64,000 nucleotides of DNA, from contig NZ_CP114200.1 of the NCBI RefSeq assembly GCF_029392895.1, positions 5,834,501 to 5,898,500 on the forward strand, in the 5' to 3' direction. This DNA comes from Streptomyces sp. 71268. Its GTDB lineage: Bacteria; Actinomycetota; Actinomycetes; Streptomycetales; Streptomycetaceae. The notes under the pieces were generated by a model. The model had not been told where the DNA came from. It made no database searches and worked only from the letters and a program-made list of their open reading frames with translations. This document shows, in pieces, positions 29,661 to 40,012 of the stretch. The position numbers and the translations under genes are program-made. The stretch's first letter is position 1, and each line of letters opens with the position of its first letter.

Positions 29661-32600
29661 TCACACCCCGCCGGCGGCCACCACGTACCGCTCGCGCACC
29701 TGTCGGTAGCGCGCCAGCTCCGCCAACACCGCCTCCAGGACGTGTTCGCGCCCGCACTCCGCCACCCGCTCCCGCAACTGCCGCTCGGCCTCCTCGCCGT
29801 GCTGGCGGGCCGGGCCGCGCGCCGCCCACGCGCACAGGTGCGCCAGCGCCGGGCCGGTGAACCAGCCGGCCACCAGCAGCGCCGTCGGCACCCACCACGC
29901 CCCGCCGACCAGCCCCGCGATGGCGGCCAGCAACCAGACCAGGCCGGCCAGTTGTGCCACCAGACACGCGTTTTGGGCCAGCGCCGCAGCGGCCCACCAG
30001 CGCGGCCCGCGCAACGGCGAACCACCCCGCCCAGGGGCGTTCACCGCACGGTCGGCGACCTCCTCCACGACCTCGTCCAGCGCCTCCGCCAGCCCCGTGG
30101 CCGCGTCCCGCGCCACCTCGCGCACGGCCCTGGCCCAGGGCCGGGGCAGGCCCGCCGCGGCATCGTCGGCCATGGCCCGTACGGCGTACTCGACGGCCGG
30201 CCGCGCCACCGACGGAGCGGCCACCCGCTCCGCCCGCACGGGGGCGGCTGGCTCGGCCGGTGCGGGGACGCCGTGCTGAGCCGGTACGGGGGTGGCGGCC
30301 TCGGCCGGCAGAGGCATGCCGGGCGCGGGCGCGGCCAGCCGGCCCCGGGGTACGCCGGCGGGGGACGCCTCGGCGCCGGCCGCCGGCGAACCGCTCCGCG
30401 CCGGGGCGGTGTCGGTGGCCGGCCCGCGCGGGGTGGCCGCGAGGTCGCTCGCGGCGACCCGGAACTCGGGCCCGCCGCCTTCCGTCGCGGGGAAGGGGAC
30501 GCCCCCGGCCCCCACCAACTCCCCGGCCCCCGCGACCCCGCTCCGCGCGCGCGGCTCCCACGCCCCGCCCCGCCCCCCGGGCAACCGGGCTCCGTCCGTC
30601 AAGCTCGCTGTGTCCGCCGCGTCCGCCGTGCCGCTGGTGCTGTCGCCTGTGTCGCCGCCCGGACTGCTGCGGGCGTAGGCGTCGTTGGTGTCGCTGGTGT
30701 CGCTGATGCCGGACGGGCGGGCCGCCACCGAGGGATCCGCCGGCGCGGGGCGCCGGCGCGGGCCCGTGGCGCGCCGCTCGGCCAGCCGGGCCCAGGGGGT
30801 GCCGCAGGCGTGCGCCGCCGCGCGCGACCACGCGCGCTCGGCCGCCTGACCGAGCGCCACCACGCCCGCCGCGTCCGCGAGCCCGTCCTCGAACTCCTCG
30901 CAGGCCCGTTCGCTCAGCCCGGCGTGGTCCTCGGCCAGGTAGGCGGGGCGCAGCCGCAGGGTGGCCCCGTCCACGTCCGCGGTCAGCCGTCGCTCGGCCG
31001 CGGCGCAGTCGACCGCGAACCGCCCCAGCGTCTCGCGCAGTTCGCCCACACCCTCGCCGGTCAGCGCCGACAGTGCCAGCACCGTCGCGCCGGGCTCGCC
31101 GTGCTCGCCGAGCGCGACCCCGTCCTCGTCGAGCAGCCGGCGCAGATCGTCCACCACCTGCCCGGCGGCGTTCCCCGGCAGCCGGTCGACCTGGTTGAGC
31201 GCGACGACCATCACCTCGGCGTACCCGGCCAGCGGGCGCAGATAGCGCTCGTGCAACACCGCGTCGGCGTACTTCTCCGGGTCGACCACCCACACGATCA
31301 CGTCCACGAGCCCGAGCAGCCGCTCCACCCGGGCCCGGTGCCCGACGCTGACCGAGTCGTGGTCGGGCAGGTCGATGAGGACGAGCCCGGCGAACGCGGG
31401 GTCGTACGGCCGGGCCGGGCGGTGGCGGTCGGCGACCAGGACGCCGAGTCGGTCGAGCAGCCCCTCGGCGTCCTCGCTCCACGAGCAGGCCAGCGGCGCG
31501 CAGGTGGTCGGCCGTTGCGTGCCGGCCGCCGCGAGCGGCGCCCCGACCAGCGCGTTGAACAGCGTGGACTTCCCGCTGCCGGTCGAACCGGCGAGGGCGA
31601 CGACGGTGTGGCCGTGCGAGTAGCGGTCCCGGGCCGCAGCCTGGTCGAGCACCTTCTCGGCCTCGGCGAGCGTCCGCCCGTCCACCCGGCCACGGGACAG
31701 CGCGACCACCTCGCGCAGCGCCGCGAGCCGGTTCCGCAACGCCGCCGCCCCCAGGGTGTCGCCCGCCACGCCGAACCCCAGCGCGCCCCGCCGGTACCGG
31801 CCCCCGTACGCCGACGGGGCTCCGCCTCCCTGGCCGTACGCCGGTGCGGCCCCGTCCCCTCGGCGGCCCGGGAGGCTCACGGCGCGGGCGAGGGCGTACG
31901 CGTCAGCGTCTGCATCCTCCTCGAGCGCCCCGTCGGCTACCGAGCCCGCGCCGATGCCCCTCGCGCCCCCGCGCACGGAAGCATCACCCGCGACAGCGGC
32001 ACCCCCACCCGCCCCCAAGCCCTGGCCGGTTCCCGAGCTTTGGCTCGTTACTGAGCCCTGGCTCGTTCCCGAGCCCCGGCCCGTCTCCAAGTCTTCGCTC
32101 ACCCACGAGTCGGCGGCGTCCGTCGGGCCTGCTGCCTCCGCCGTACCCGTAGCGGCCCCCGCGTCCTCCGCGCCGGTCGCGTCCCCTGAGTCCGCCGGGC
32201 GCTGCGCGCTCCCTGCTCCCTCGTCGTCACCCGTGCCCGGCGCGTGCCCGCCGCCATCGAGCGCGGCCGCCGTACCCTCGCCATCCGTCTCCACGGGCGT
32301 GGGGGCCCGGCGCGCGATCAACCCGTCGTCCCAGGAGTGCCGCGACGAGACCGCCGGAGCCCCGCCCGGAACGCCCAACTCCGGCACACCCGGTACCGCC
32401 TCGGCCAGCCCCCCGGCCGCCGCGTCCGCCACCCCACCACGCTCCGCCCCGTCACCCTGCGCCGCACCATCGGAGCCATCACCACCGGCACCAACAACGC
32501 CGTCGGAAGCGAGGCCAGGAACGGGAAGGGGCACAGGCCCGGGCGCGGGAACAGGAACAGAGACTGCGACAGGCGGAGGGGCGGGAGCGGTGACGGTCGC

Positions 32601-32738
32601 CTCGCCCCCGTCATCCCCGGAGCCCGCTCCAGTGACCGCCCCGGGGCTCTCGCCGTCGCCCTCCCCGGCACCGCCCGTCGTGGTCGTGCGGTCGCCCTCG
32701 GACTCCGGGCCCGGCTCCATGGCCGTCATCTCGGTCAC
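29661..32738 (-). CDS. dynB: DynB-type dynamin-like GTPase with C-terminal membrane segments
   Basis: A 1025-residue protein whose GTG at 32738 overlaps the dynA stop (GTGA). Residues 1-340 are low complexity (Ala/Gly/Pro/Val). Then comes a dynamin-like GTPase: P-loop [10 protein letters not shown] near residue 380, switch/G3 DLPDHDS, and G4 NQVD. A second disordered Ala/Pro stretch (about 660-830) separates it from a helical part and a C-terminal membrane hairpin (about 916-980: hydrophobic runs with [21 protein letters not shown]). In Streptomyces the paired DynA and DynB proteins sit at sporulation septa and support septum closure with Z-ring proteins. The gene pairing and membrane anchor point to DynB. 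The length is well above what I expect for DynB because of the low-complexity insertions. Confidence 0.82.
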   Translation of the reverse strand: MTEMTAMEPGPESEGDRTTTTGGAGEGDGESPGAVTGAGSGDDGGEATVTAPAPPPVAVSVPVPAPGPVPLPVPGLASDGVVGAGGDGSDGAAQGDGAERGGVADAAAGGLAEAVPGVPELGVPGGAPAVSSRHSWDDGLIARRAPTPVETDGEGTAAALDGGGHAPGTGDDEGAGSAQRPADSGDATGAEDAGAATGTAEAAGPTDAADSWVSEDLETGRGSGTSQGSVTSQSSGTGQGLGAGGGAAVAGDASVRGGARGIGAGSVADGALEEDADADAYALARAVSLPGRRGDGAAPAYGQGGGAPSAYGGRYRRGALGFGVAGDTLGAAALRNRLAALREVVALSRGRVDGRTLAEAEKVLDQAAARDRYSHGHTVVALAGSTGSGKSTLFNALVGAPLAAAGTQRPTTCAPLACSWSEDAEGLLDRLGVLVADRHRPARPYDPAFAGLVLIDLPDHDSVSVGHRARVERLLGLVDVIVWVVDPEKYADAVLHERYLRPLAGYAEVMVVALNQVDRLPGNAAGQVVDDLRRLLDEDGVALGEHGEPGATVLALSALTGEGVGELRETLGRFAVDCAAAERRLTADVDGATLRLRPAYLAEDHAGLSERACEEFEDGLADAAGVVALGQAAERAWSRAAAHACGTPWARLAERRATGPRRRPAPADPSVAARPSGISDTSDTNDAYARSSPGGDTGDSTSGTADAADTASLTDGARLPGGRGGAWEPRARSGVAGAGELVGAGGVPFPATEGGGPEFRVAASDLAATPRGPATDTAPARSGSPAAGAEASPAGVPRGRLAAPAPGMPLPAEAATPVPAQHGVPAPAEPAAPVRAERVAAPSVARPAVEYAVRAMADDAAAGLPRPWARAVREVARDAATGLAEALDEVVEEVADRAVNAPGRGGSPLRGPRWWAAAALAQNACLVAQLAGLVWLLAAIAGLVGGAWWVPTALLVAGWFTGPALAHLCAWAARGPARQHGEEAERQLRERVAECGREHVLEAVLAELARYRQVRERYVVAAGGV

Positions 32739-34708
32739 CTCTCTCTCCGCTCCGATGCATGCCGTGCCGGCGGCCATGCCGCCGCGCGGGGGTGTTCCTT
32801 CCGCAGTACCGAAAGGGCGGCGATCAGGTCGGCCTGTTGCTCCGCCGCGATGTCGAGCGCGTCCAACGGGGCGAGCAACCGCTCCTGCTCGGCGTCCAGG
32901 ACACGCCGTACGCACTCCTCAAGGAGTCGCCCGCCGCGCTCCCGCAACCGGAGCGCGCCGTGCACGCCGAGCATGTCCGCGAGCGCCTCGCCGGCGGCGC
33001 GGGCCCGGGGCCCGCCGAGCAGCCCCGTGATCGCCAGGGCCGCGACCGCGTCCGGATCGGGCGGTGCGGCCCGCTCGGCGACGCTCGACTCCTCCTCGGC
33101 CAGTTCCTCGACGCAACGCCGCCAGTGCCGCGCGGCCACCCCGGCCCGGCCCGCGACCCCGGCCGCGTCCGGCCTCGGAAGCGTCGCCTCCGCCGCCGGG
33201 TCGCGCTGGCTCGCCAGGTCGATCCGCGCGTCGGCGGCGCTGACGACGCAGGTCAACAGCGTGGCCAGGGACGAGGCGAGGGCGTCGAGCAGCGCGCCGG
33301 GGGCCACGTCCCGTGGATAGCAGTGCCAGTGCGTGAGCGCGTCACCGGCCAGCGGGGCGCCCTGCGCGATCTCCCGCAGGGCCCGCTCCTCGGCCCGCGC
33401 GTACGCGTCGACGACGCGCTGGGCGACCCGTACGGCCGCGGAGTGCTGGGCCGCGGCGGCGGAGGCCAGCGCGGGCACCTGGGTACGCAGCGCGGCGACG
33501 GCCCCCTCGGCGGTGCGCGCGGCAGCCGCCGCGCGGGCCACCGGGTCCTCGGCGCGCCGCGCCAGCCAGTCCCGGAGCGCCGCCACCGCGGAGGCCGGCA
33601 ACAGCCCACTGCCGCCGCCCGCGGACTCCGGCAGCTCCGGAATGGTGAACCTCGGCACACCGCCGAGCCCGGCCTCGTCCAGCAACGTGGCGTACTCGCG
33701 GGCGACCTCGGCGGCGACCTGGTGCGGCACCCGGTCGAGCACGGTGATGAGCGTCACGTCGTACTCCCTGGCGGTCCGCAACAGGTGCCAGGGCACCGCG
33801 TCGGCGTACCGCGTCGCGGTCGTGACGAGGACCCAGATGTCGGCGGCGCAGATGAGCCGGGCGGCGAGTTCGCGGTTCTCGGTGACGAGGGAATCGATGT
33901 CCGGCGCGTCGAGCAGGGCCAGCCCGCGCGGCAACGCCGGGTCCGTCTCCAGCCGCAACGAGTCCACCAGCGCGTCGTACGGCTCGTCGGGCACGTAGTC
34001 AGCCGCCCGCCCCCCGGCGCCACCGAGCCCGTCGAGCGCCGGATAGCCGTCGTAGTCCCCGTAACCGTCCGCGTACCCCCCACGCCCCTCGCCGTCCGCG
34101 TAGCCGCCGTACCCCGCGTGCCGCCCCCGCACCACGTACGCCCCGGCCACCCCGCCGCCCCCGAGACCAAGGCCGGACCCGAGGCCGGAGCCGCGTCCCG
34201 GGCCGTCGCGTGGGCCGTGACGCGGCCCGAGCCCGCCCCCACCGCCGGCCCGGCCGTCCCCCATGCCGTACGGGTCGTCGTACGACACGTCGTACGCCTC
34301 GTGACCCGGCCCCGGCGGGCCGTCCTGAACCGGCATCCACACCCGGGTCAGGTGCGGGAGCACGCGCCGGCCGGAGAACCAGTGGCGGTCCTCGGGGTGG
34401 CAGACCAGGACCGGGGTGCGCGTCGTGGGCCGCAGCACGCCCGCCTCGGTGACCCGCCGGCCCACGAGCGAGTTGACCAGCGTGGACTTCCCGGCCCCCG
34501 TGGAGCCGCCGACCACCGCGAGCAGCGGCGCTTCGGGAGCGCTGAGCCGGGGCACGACGTAGTCGTCGAGCTGGGCGAGGAGTTCGGCACGGCTGCGCCG
34601 GGCGCGCGCCGCGCCGGGGAGCGGGAGCGGGAAGCGTGTGGCGTCAACACGGTCACGCAGTGCGGACAGCGCGTCGAGCAGTCGGGGCCGTACGGTCAAG
34701 GTCGCCAC
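32735..34708 (-). CDS. dynA: DynA-type dynamin-like GTPase
   Basis: A 657-residue soluble GTPase from GTG 34708. The P-loop [12 protein letters not shown] is at residues 66-77, G3 LLDAPDIDS is near residue 265, and VLDRVPHQV resembles G4. Between P-loop and G3 there is a Gly/Tyr/Asp/Arg-rich insertion (about 118-230). The C-terminal half is helical with many Ala/Arg heptads, fitting the dynamin middle/effector region. No membrane segment was seen, which suits DynA as the soluble partner of the coupled dynB gene. Some annotations call such proteins ABC-transporter or generic GTP-binding proteins; the G motifs exclude the former. Expression is expected to be developmental, but no promoter motif was identified. 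Confidence 0.82.
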   Translation of the reverse strand: MATLTVRPRLLDALSALRDRVDATRFPLPLPGAARARRSRAELLAQLDDYVVPRLSAPEAPLLAVVGGSTGAGKSTLVNSLVGRRVTEAGVLRPTTRTPVLVCHPEDRHWFSGRRVLPHLTRVWMPVQDGPPGPGHEAYDVSYDDPYGMGDGRAGGGGGLGPRHGPRDGPGRGSGLGSGLGLGGGGVAGAYVVRGRHAGYGGYADGEGRGGYADGYGDYDGYPALDGLGGAGGRAADYVPDEPYDALVDSLRLETDPALPRGLALLDAPDIDSLVTENRELAARLICAADIWVLVTTATRYADAVPWHLLRTAREYDVTLITVLDRVPHQVAAEVAREYATLLDEAGLGGVPRFTIPELPESAGGGSGLLPASAVAALRDWLARRAEDPVARAAAAARTAEGAVAALRTQVPALASAAAAQHSAAVRVAQRVVDAYARAEERALREIAQGAPLAGDALTHWHCYPRDVAPGALLDALASSLATLLTCVVSAADARIDLASQRDPAAEATLPRPDAAGVAGRAGVAARHWRRCVEELAEEESSVAERAAPPDPDAVAALAITGLLGGPRARAAGEALADMLGVHGALRLRERGGRLLEECVRRVLDAEQERLLAPLDALDIAAEQQADLIAALSVLRKEHPRAAAWPPARHASERRER

Positions 34709-35085
34709 ATGGGAACAATGCCCGCTTTTGCTTAGCTTTTGAAGCGTATACCCCCCTCTGCGCGCCGATGAGACCCGCCCGGATCACCACAGAAGGGACG
34801 GGGGAGCGGCGTGGCGGCTGAGGCGCAGGCATAACGAGTGCACAACACCCGCCCGCTGTTGCGTGAAAACCCGTGCAGGATTCGCACCTGCCTGCGATTA
34901 TCGGCATCGCTTCACGGAACCTCCACAACGTGCCACGGAGGTGAAGCAACCGGGATGAGGCGTACGGAGCCCTATCCTTGTCCCGGCAACGTCACGGTTC
35001 CGCCCCGCTCGGCCGTCGGCACAACGGCCCAACGGTCGGAGACGCAGGCGCCCGGGGCTTCACCCGCCGTTCGCGGCCACAACCG
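34709..35085. other. Intergenic region upstream of tRNA-Arg with several hairpins
   Basis: 377 bp with no convincing gene. Between about 34861 and 34945 the strand can form several stems: CGTGAA/TTCACG, CGAT/ATCG, GCAGG/CCTGC, and CCTCC/GGAGG. A short minus-strand frame here encodes a CxxC-like segment but has shadow composition afterwards. The tRNA promoter should lie in the last 80 bp. Confidence 0.4.
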
Positions 35086-35158
35086 GCCCCCGTAGCTCAG
35101 TGGATAGAGCAGGCGCCTTCTAAGCGCTTGGCCGCAGGTTCGAGTCCTGCCGGGGGCG
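35086..35158 (+). tRNA. tRNA-Arg (anticodon UCU)
   Basis: 73 bases fold as a cloverleaf. Acceptor GCCCCCG pairs with CGGGGGC plus discriminator G. The D arm is GCTC/GAGC, the anticodon arm is GGCGC-CTTCTAA-GCGCT (anticodon TCT), and the T arm is GCAGG-TTCGAGT-CCTGC. No 3' CCA is encoded. Its 3' 50 bases are duplicated at 52370, so this gene is an integration target. Confidence 0.97.
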
Positions 35159-35159
35159 C
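35109..35159 (+). repeat. Left attachment repeat (attL) in the tRNA-Arg gene
   Basis: 51 bp from the D-arm end through the anticodon and T arms to one base past the tRNA. It is identical to 52370-52420 in the same orientation. Duplication of the 3' end of a tRNA gene is the normal footprint of site-specific integration. Confidence 0.9.
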
Positions 35160-35178
35160 TCTTGATCATGTTGTTTTG

Positions 35179-35204
35179 CGTCCTCCTTCCAGGAGGGCGT
35201 TTCT
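35179..35204 (+). terminator. Rho-independent terminator downstream of tRNA-Arg
   Basis: CGTCCTCC (35179-35186), a five-base loop, then GGAGGGCG (35192-35199), followed by TTTCT. An eight-pair stem with one wobble, 20 bp past the tRNA end. It is suited to stopping tRNA transcription before the island genes. Confidence 0.65.
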
Positions 35205-35462
35205 GGTGGTCAGGGGCTTGTTAGTGAGTGCAGCCCACTGACATCGCGAGGCCCGACGGGCTCATCGCAGGCGAGTGTGAGAGTTTGACGGGGAGCGGTT
35301 CCACACGGGTTTTGTCGAGTGTTCTTCTCGAAAAGTTCCCGAAGTGCGGGGTGCGGTCTCTTGCGGCCGACTCGCGGGGGCAGCCTTCAACGCTTGGCGC
35401 ATACCGGGGTAGATCGGAACCCAGGTTGATGGAACAGACCTTTCCGCACCATCCTTACCGCC

Positions 35463-37337
35463 ATGGCTCTCCGGTCCCCCGCTCTCGACACGTCCATATC
35501 CGGCAGGCGCGACTATGCCCTCGACTGGGCTCTCGTGGACGTCGAGACCTCGGGGCTCATCCCCCGGCGGGATCGCGTTCTGTCGATCGCGGTGGTGACC
35601 GTCGGGCCTGACGGTGAGCAGACCGGGGAGTTCTCCACACTGCTGAACCCGGGATGCGACCCCGGGCCCGTGCACGTCCATGGCCTGACCGCCGAGCGGC
35701 TGCGCGAGGCGCCGACCTTCGAACAGGTCGCCGAGCGGATCGGGGCTCTGTTCCAGAACCGGGTCTTGGTGGCCCATAACGCACAGTTCGACTACGACTT
35801 TCTGGCCCACGAGTTCGCGCGGGCCCGCCTGCACCTGCCGGTGACGCGGCGTCTGTGCACCCTTGCGCTCAACCGGCAGGTGGATCCGCCCACCGCAGAC
35901 ATGAAGCTGGGCACGCTGGCCGCCCACTACCGGGTACCGCAAGCCCGGGCGCATGACGCACTGGACGACACCCGGGTGCTCGCGGGAATCCTCCGCGCCA
36001 CTTTGCGGGAGGCAGCCGCGCTCGATCTGCCGCTGCCGCTGGTGGCGTGCCCGCCCCGGCAGGACCCGCGGTTCGCGCCCAAGCCGCCGAAGACGCCGTG
36101 TGCGCACCGCAACCCTGGGCGGCTGGAACCGGGCGGCTCGCTCGTCCAGGGAATGAAGATCGCCATCACCGGGGAGACCGTGACCTCGCGTGCCGAATTG
36201 GTAGCGCGGTCGGTGGCTGCCGGGCTGAATGTGATGTCCTCAGTCAGTCGGCACACCAGCGCATTGGTTACCAACGACTCCACGTCCGACTCGGCAAAGG
36301 CCCGACGGGCCGTGGCCGAGGGTGTACCGGTCATCGACGAGGACACTTTCCTCAAGCTCCTCGTCGATGTACGGCCGGGAGTGCTCCATCAAGCCCCCAT
36401 GCCGAAGACCGATACGTCCGTGCCGGAGGGCGCGCCTGTATCGGTGCCGACCGTGCCGGCTCCGCGCCCGTCGCAGCCCGCGCCGGCCTCGTCAGCGGAC
36501 AAACCGCTGGTTGGGCGGAGGGTGCTCGTCCTGGGTGGCGAGCACCCCGAGGCGGTCGCGGCCCGCAGCCGCGTCGTCGAATTGGGCGGCTCCGCCGCCG
36601 TCAACCTCTCGCGCAGCGTCACCGACGTCGTCGTCCTGCCCGGCGGGGAGGACGATCGCCGTATGGAACGGATCGCAGAGCTGGGACTCCCGGTGCGCGA
36701 CGGGGAGTGGCTGGGTGATCCTGCGGCCGATGCCGGTCTGGCAGAGCGGGAGGCGGAGAAGGGAGTGGCGGAGGCTGCCGCCGATCGGTCGCGGGCTCCG
36801 CGTGTGCTGCCCCGTGGCGGGGTGATCGATTTGCCGGCGCCACCTGCCGGGACTCCTTTGCCTCAGTGGCAGGTCACTGCGACTTGGGCGCCGCAGGAGC
36901 GCTGCGAGATCGACGTGGTCGCCTTCGTGCTCGACGAGGATGAACAGGTCACCTTCGACGAGGACTTCGTGTTCTACGGTGCCCCGGAGAACCCCGGCGG
37001 CACGGTCCGCCTCCTCACCGACGGCCCCGCCGAACAGACCATCGTCCTTGACCTCGCCTCGCTTCCACCGGCCTCGCGGAAGGTTGTGGTCGCGGCTGCC
37101 ATCGACGGAGACGTGACGTTCGGGGACGTTGGCGCGGTCCAGGTGGCCGCTGTGCCCGGCGAGAGTGCGGCGGCGCTCGCACGGACCACCCTGGACGCGG
37201 CCACCAGTGAACGCGCTCTGCTGCTTGCCGAGATCTACCGGCGCGGTCCCGTCTGGCGCTTCCGCGCCATCGGACAGGGCTACGACCACGGACTCGCCGA
37301 CCTGGCACGCGGCTACGGCGTCGACATCTCCGACTGA
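35463..37337 (+). CDS. DnaQ-like exonuclease - BRCT - TerD fusion protein
   Basis: A 624-residue multidomain protein. Residues about 20-190 form a DEDDh 3'-5' exonuclease: VDVET (motif I), the HNAQFDYD motif II, and HDALDDT (motif III). Two BRCT-like blocks follow: one near 230-300 (GMKIAITGETVTSRAELV, then SALVTNDSTSDSAKA) and a weaker one near 345-430 ([20 protein letters not shown]). The C-terminal 160 residues are TerD-like (WAPQERCEIDVVAFVLDEDEQV, ATSERALLLAEIYRRG, WRFRAIGQGY). Such nuclease-TerD combinations belong to predicted tellurium-resistance/DNA-stress systems. The likely role is nucleic-acid processing in stress or defence (inference). It is the first gene of the island, next to attL, and the ATG at 35463 gives the exonuclease a short leader. 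Confidence 0.85.
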   Translation: MALRSPALDTSISGRRDYALDWALVDVETSGLIPRRDRVLSIAVVTVGPDGEQTGEFSTLLNPGCDPGPVHVHGLTAERLREAPTFEQVAERIGALFQNRVLVAHNAQFDYDFLAHEFARARLHLPVTRRLCTLALNRQVDPPTADMKLGTLAAHYRVPQARAHDALDDTRVLAGILRATLREAAALDLPLPLVACPPRQDPRFAPKPPKTPCAHRNPGRLEPGGSLVQGMKIAITGETVTSRAELVARSVAAGLNVMSSVSRHTSALVTNDSTSDSAKARRAVAEGVPVIDEDTFLKLLVDVRPGVLHQAPMPKTDTSVPEGAPVSVPTVPAPRPSQPAPASSADKPLVGRRVLVLGGEHPEAVAARSRVVELGGSAAVNLSRSVTDVVVLPGGEDDRRMERIAELGLPVRDGEWLGDPAADAGLAEREAEKGVAEAAADRSRAPRVLPRGGVIDLPAPPAGTPLPQWQVTATWAPQERCEIDVVAFVLDEDEQVTFDEDFVFYGAPENPGGTVRLLTDGPAEQTIVLDLASLPPASRKVVVAAAIDGDVTFGDVGAVQVAAVPGESAAALARTTLDAATSERALLLAEIYRRGPVWRFRAIGQGYDHGLADLARGYGVDISD

Positions 37338-37399
37338 GTCGGCGATGCCGTACGGCGGCAGCCGCTTCAACGAGACCGCCTGCGGCGAGGGAAGGCCGG

Positions 37400-37530
37400 C
37401 GGCAGACCGCCGGCCTTCGATCGCGAGCTTTTCAGGGCCCGCAACGTGGTCGAGCGCTGCTTCAACCGCCTCAAGCAGTTCCGCGCGATCGCTACCCGCT
37501 TTGACCAACTCGCCACCCGCCACCACGGGG
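37400..37530 (+). pseudogene. C-terminal remnant of an IS5-type transposase
   Basis: The plus strand encodes RPPAFDRELFRARNVVERC followed by FNRLKQFRAIATRFDQLAT, the end of the IS5/IS1647-like transposase also seen at 51353. The N-terminal part and both ends are missing. It sits in a 380-bp gap between the exonuclease fusion and the MFS gene; the rest of that gap shows no gene. Confidence 0.8.
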
Positions 37531-37717
37531 GACGGGAGAAAAGCCTCGCGTTCCGGCTTCATGGGGGCCGTCCCCCGGGCGACGCCCAAAAGTATTCCGC
37601 CAGTTGTCGGACGTGGTTCCCGGGTTGCCCACCGGGCGGCGCGTCAGCTGGCCTCTGCCGCCCGCCATGGAGGCCCTCGCCGCCTGTGTCGCACCCGGCC
37701 CTCCTGCACCGCACCCG

Positions 37718-39229
37718 CTACCCGTCGTTGGCCGGGACCGTTTCTGCGGGCTGCCGCCGGGCTTCCGGTCGCGCCGGGCGCGGCTGCTTCGGCAGCAGTA
37801 CGGACAGGAGCAGGGCGAGCGCCATCGCGCCGGCCGCGCACAGGAAGACCCAGTGGGCGGCCGTCACGAAACCGCGTACCGCCTCCGCCTGGGCCTCGCC
37901 CCGGAGGTGGGCGATGGCACTTGTCGTCGATCCGGGCACCCGTGACTCGTACACCCGGGCCAGCACCGTGCCGAACAGCGCTGTGCCCAGCGCGCTGCCC
38001 AGGGTCTGGAAGAACCGCGCCGAGGTGGTGGCCACGCCCAACTGGTGTGCCGGGGCGGTCTCCTGCGCGAGCAGGATGAGCTGGCCGAGGAGTTGTCCGA
38101 AGCCGAGGCCCAGCAGCAGCATCTCGCCTCGTATGAGCCACAGGCTGGTACCGGTACCGCTCGTCGCCAGGAGCGCCAGGGCGATCGTTGCGGTCGCCGT
38201 ACCGGAGACCACGAAGGTCCGGGTCGTCCAGCCGCAGTAGGCCAACCGGCCGGAGACGAGGCCGATGACGACCATGCCGATCGCCATGGGGATCAGATAG
38301 AGGCTCGCCTGCGTCGCGGCGATGCCCCGGGCGAGCTGGAGATACATGAGGACGTAGACGATCGAGCCGGTCAAGGCCATGCCGAGCAGGGTCTGGATGG
38401 CGAAGGAACCGCCCAGCAGCGGGTGCCTGAGGAGCGATAGCGGCAGGATCGGCTCCGGGGCGGTCGCCTGTCGCCAGAGGAAGAGTGCGAGCAGCAGCGC
38501 CGCGGCGCCGATCAGCCCGAGGATCGTAGCCGAAGACCAGGCGTAGTCCGTGCCACCCCACTCCGTCACCAGCAGCAGCGCGCTCGCGAAGGCTGCCACG
38601 AGGGCGGCGCCCAGGAAGTCGATGCGGCGGGCGACGGTCTGCCGTGGTAGGCGCAGGGTGTAGCCGGCGGCGACGAGGACGGCGACGCCGAGCGGCAGGT
38701 TGATGTAGAAGATCCAGCGCCAGTCGGCGTGGTCGGCGAGGGAGCCGCCGACGATTGGACCCAGCGTCATGCCGGCGCCGGCGATCAGTCCGCCCATGTT
38801 GCCGCCGTTCGAGCCCGGTCTTCCGGCTGCGGCCATGAGCTGGGCCATGACGACCAGGGTGACACTCATCAGCCCGCCGCCGCCGATGCCCTGGATCGCC
38901 CGGAAGGCGATGAGCGCGTCCATGTTCTGGGCGGCGCCGCAGAGCCCGGAGCCGAGAAGGAAGACGGCCACGGCACCGAGGAAGACGCGCTTGGCACCGA
39001 TGACGTCGCAGAGCTTGCCGTACAGGGGCAGGGCGGCGGTGGCCGCCAGGCTGTACGCACTGATCAACCAGGGGATGCGGTCCACCCCGTGGACGGGGTC
39101 GAGGTCGCGGACGATCGGCACCGTCGCCGCGGAGACGATCTGCATGTCCAAGACGGCGAGGGTCACGGTCGCCAGACAGGCGGCAAAGGCGATGTTGCGC
39201 CTCAGGGGGGTCATGGATGGAGAGGCCAT
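37718..39229 (-). CDS. DHA2-family MFS efflux transporter
   Basis: About 503 residues with 14 hydrophobic segments. The N-terminus shows the DHA2 pattern LATVTLAVLDMQIVSAATVP, then WLISAYSLAATAALPLYGKLCD with the loop motif DVIGAKRVFL, and IQGIGGGGLMSVTLVV. This family exports drugs, dyes or antibiotics by proton antiport. A divergent TetR gene starts 80 bp away, a standard efflux/repressor pairing. The start is uncertain among GTG 39238, ATG 39229 and ATG 39214; all leave the first membrane segment complete. Confidence 0.9.
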   Translation of the reverse strand: MASPSMTPLRRNIAFAACLATVTLAVLDMQIVSAATVPIVRDLDPVHGVDRIPWLISAYSLAATAALPLYGKLCDVIGAKRVFLGAVAVFLLGSGLCGAAQNMDALIAFRAIQGIGGGGLMSVTLVVMAQLMAAAGRPGSNGGNMGGLIAGAGMTLGPIVGGSLADHADWRWIFYINLPLGVAVLVAAGYTLRLPRQTVARRIDFLGAALVAAFASALLLVTEWGGTDYAWSSATILGLIGAAALLLALFLWRQATAPEPILPLSLLRHPLLGGSFAIQTLLGMALTGSIVYVLMYLQLARGIAATQASLYLIPMAIGMVVIGLVSGRLAYCGWTTRTFVVSGTATATIALALLATSGTGTSLWLIRGEMLLLGLGFGQLLGQLILLAQETAPAHQLGVATTSARFFQTLGSALGTALFGTVLARVYESRVPGSTTSAIAHLRGEAQAEAVRGFVTAAHWVFLCAAGAMALALLLSVLLPKQPRPARPEARRQPAETVPANDG

Positions 39230-39309
39230 GCAGCCCACGGTGACACCAATTCATGTACCGAGTCAATTTTTCTCCTCAGCACAAAAATGTTCTTGGTAAA
39301 GTCAAGGTC

Positions 39310-39966
39310 ATGGCCGAACGTATGGGGCTGCGCGAGCGCAAGAAGCGGGAGACCTCGCTGCGGATCTGGCGGGTCGCCATCGGACTCTTCGTCGAGCGGA
39401 GCTTCGACGAGGTGCCGGTGACGGAGATCGCCGAAGCCGCGGGCGTCTCGAAGATGACGGTCTTCAACTACTTCGGAACCAAGGAGGACTTGGTCCTCAA
39501 GCCCCTGGAGGAGCACGCCGACGAGCTGGCCCGCGCGGTACGCGAACGCTCGCCGGGCGAGTCCGCCGTGGCGGCCGTGCACCGGCAGTTCCTCGAACAG
39601 CTGGCGGCGCGCGAGGCGTCGATCGGGATGAACCCCGACCCGCTGAACCTGCGTGTACGCGAACTGATCCTGGAGACTTCCGCGTTGCTGACCCGGACTT
39701 ACGCCTGGAGCGCCCGCACCACACGCCTGCTCGCGGACGAGTTGATCGCCGAGGCGGGCCGGGAGCGAGGCGGTACGGGCGAGGCGGTCGCACAGTGTGT
39801 CGCCATGCAGATCGCCGCGGCCCGCACCTCCCTCGTCAACGAGATCCACCGGCGCCGGAGCGAGGGGCAGAGCGTCGATGAGATCTACCCGGCCATGGTC
39901 GCCCTCGCCCAGGAGGTCTTCGGGCTGGTGGAGAACGGGCTGGGCGCATACGCGGTCCGCCGCTGA
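39310..39966 (+). CDS. TetR-family repressor of the divergent MFS pump
   Basis: A 218-residue protein with an N-terminal TetR DNA-binding domain: WRVAIGLFVERSFDEVPVTE, then IAEAAGVSKMTVFNYFGTKED, the last part being the recognition helix. The rest is an all-helical ligand-binding domain. ATG 39310 is preferred because it begins shortly before the HTH (MAERMGLRERKK); the upstream extension covers the shared promoter region. The product probably represses the adjacent MFS gene and itself, released by the pump substrate. No perfect operator palindrome was seen in the 80-bp gap. Confidence 0.9.
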   Translation: MAERMGLRERKKRETSLRIWRVAIGLFVERSFDEVPVTEIAEAAGVSKMTVFNYFGTKEDLVLKPLEEHADELARAVRERSPGESAVAAVHRQFLEQLAAREASIGMNPDPLNLRVRELILETSALLTRTYAWSARTTRLLADELIAEAGRERGGTGEAVAQCVAMQIAAARTSLVNEIHRRRSEGQSVDEIYPAMVALAQEVFGLVENGLGAYAVRR

Positions 39967-40012
39967 CGGCCGAGAGGCCGCGGGGGCCGACAAGGCCCAG
40001 CCCGTGTCGGTC

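Noticed and set aside
34865..34920. A tRNA on the minus strand
   Set aside because: A T-arm-like stem with a GCAGG/CCTGC pair is present, but no seven-pair acceptor, D arm or proper anticodon loop can be drawn at the right distances.
34653..34949. A 98-codon minus-strand gene with a CxxC motif
   Set aside because: It overlaps the dynA start, has no ribosome site, and only the first 40 codons look protein-like.
39230..39309. Operator palindrome for the first TetR/MFS pair
   Set aside because: Only loose half-sites (TACCGAG and CTTGGTA about 30 bp apart) were found; too weak to report as a feature.
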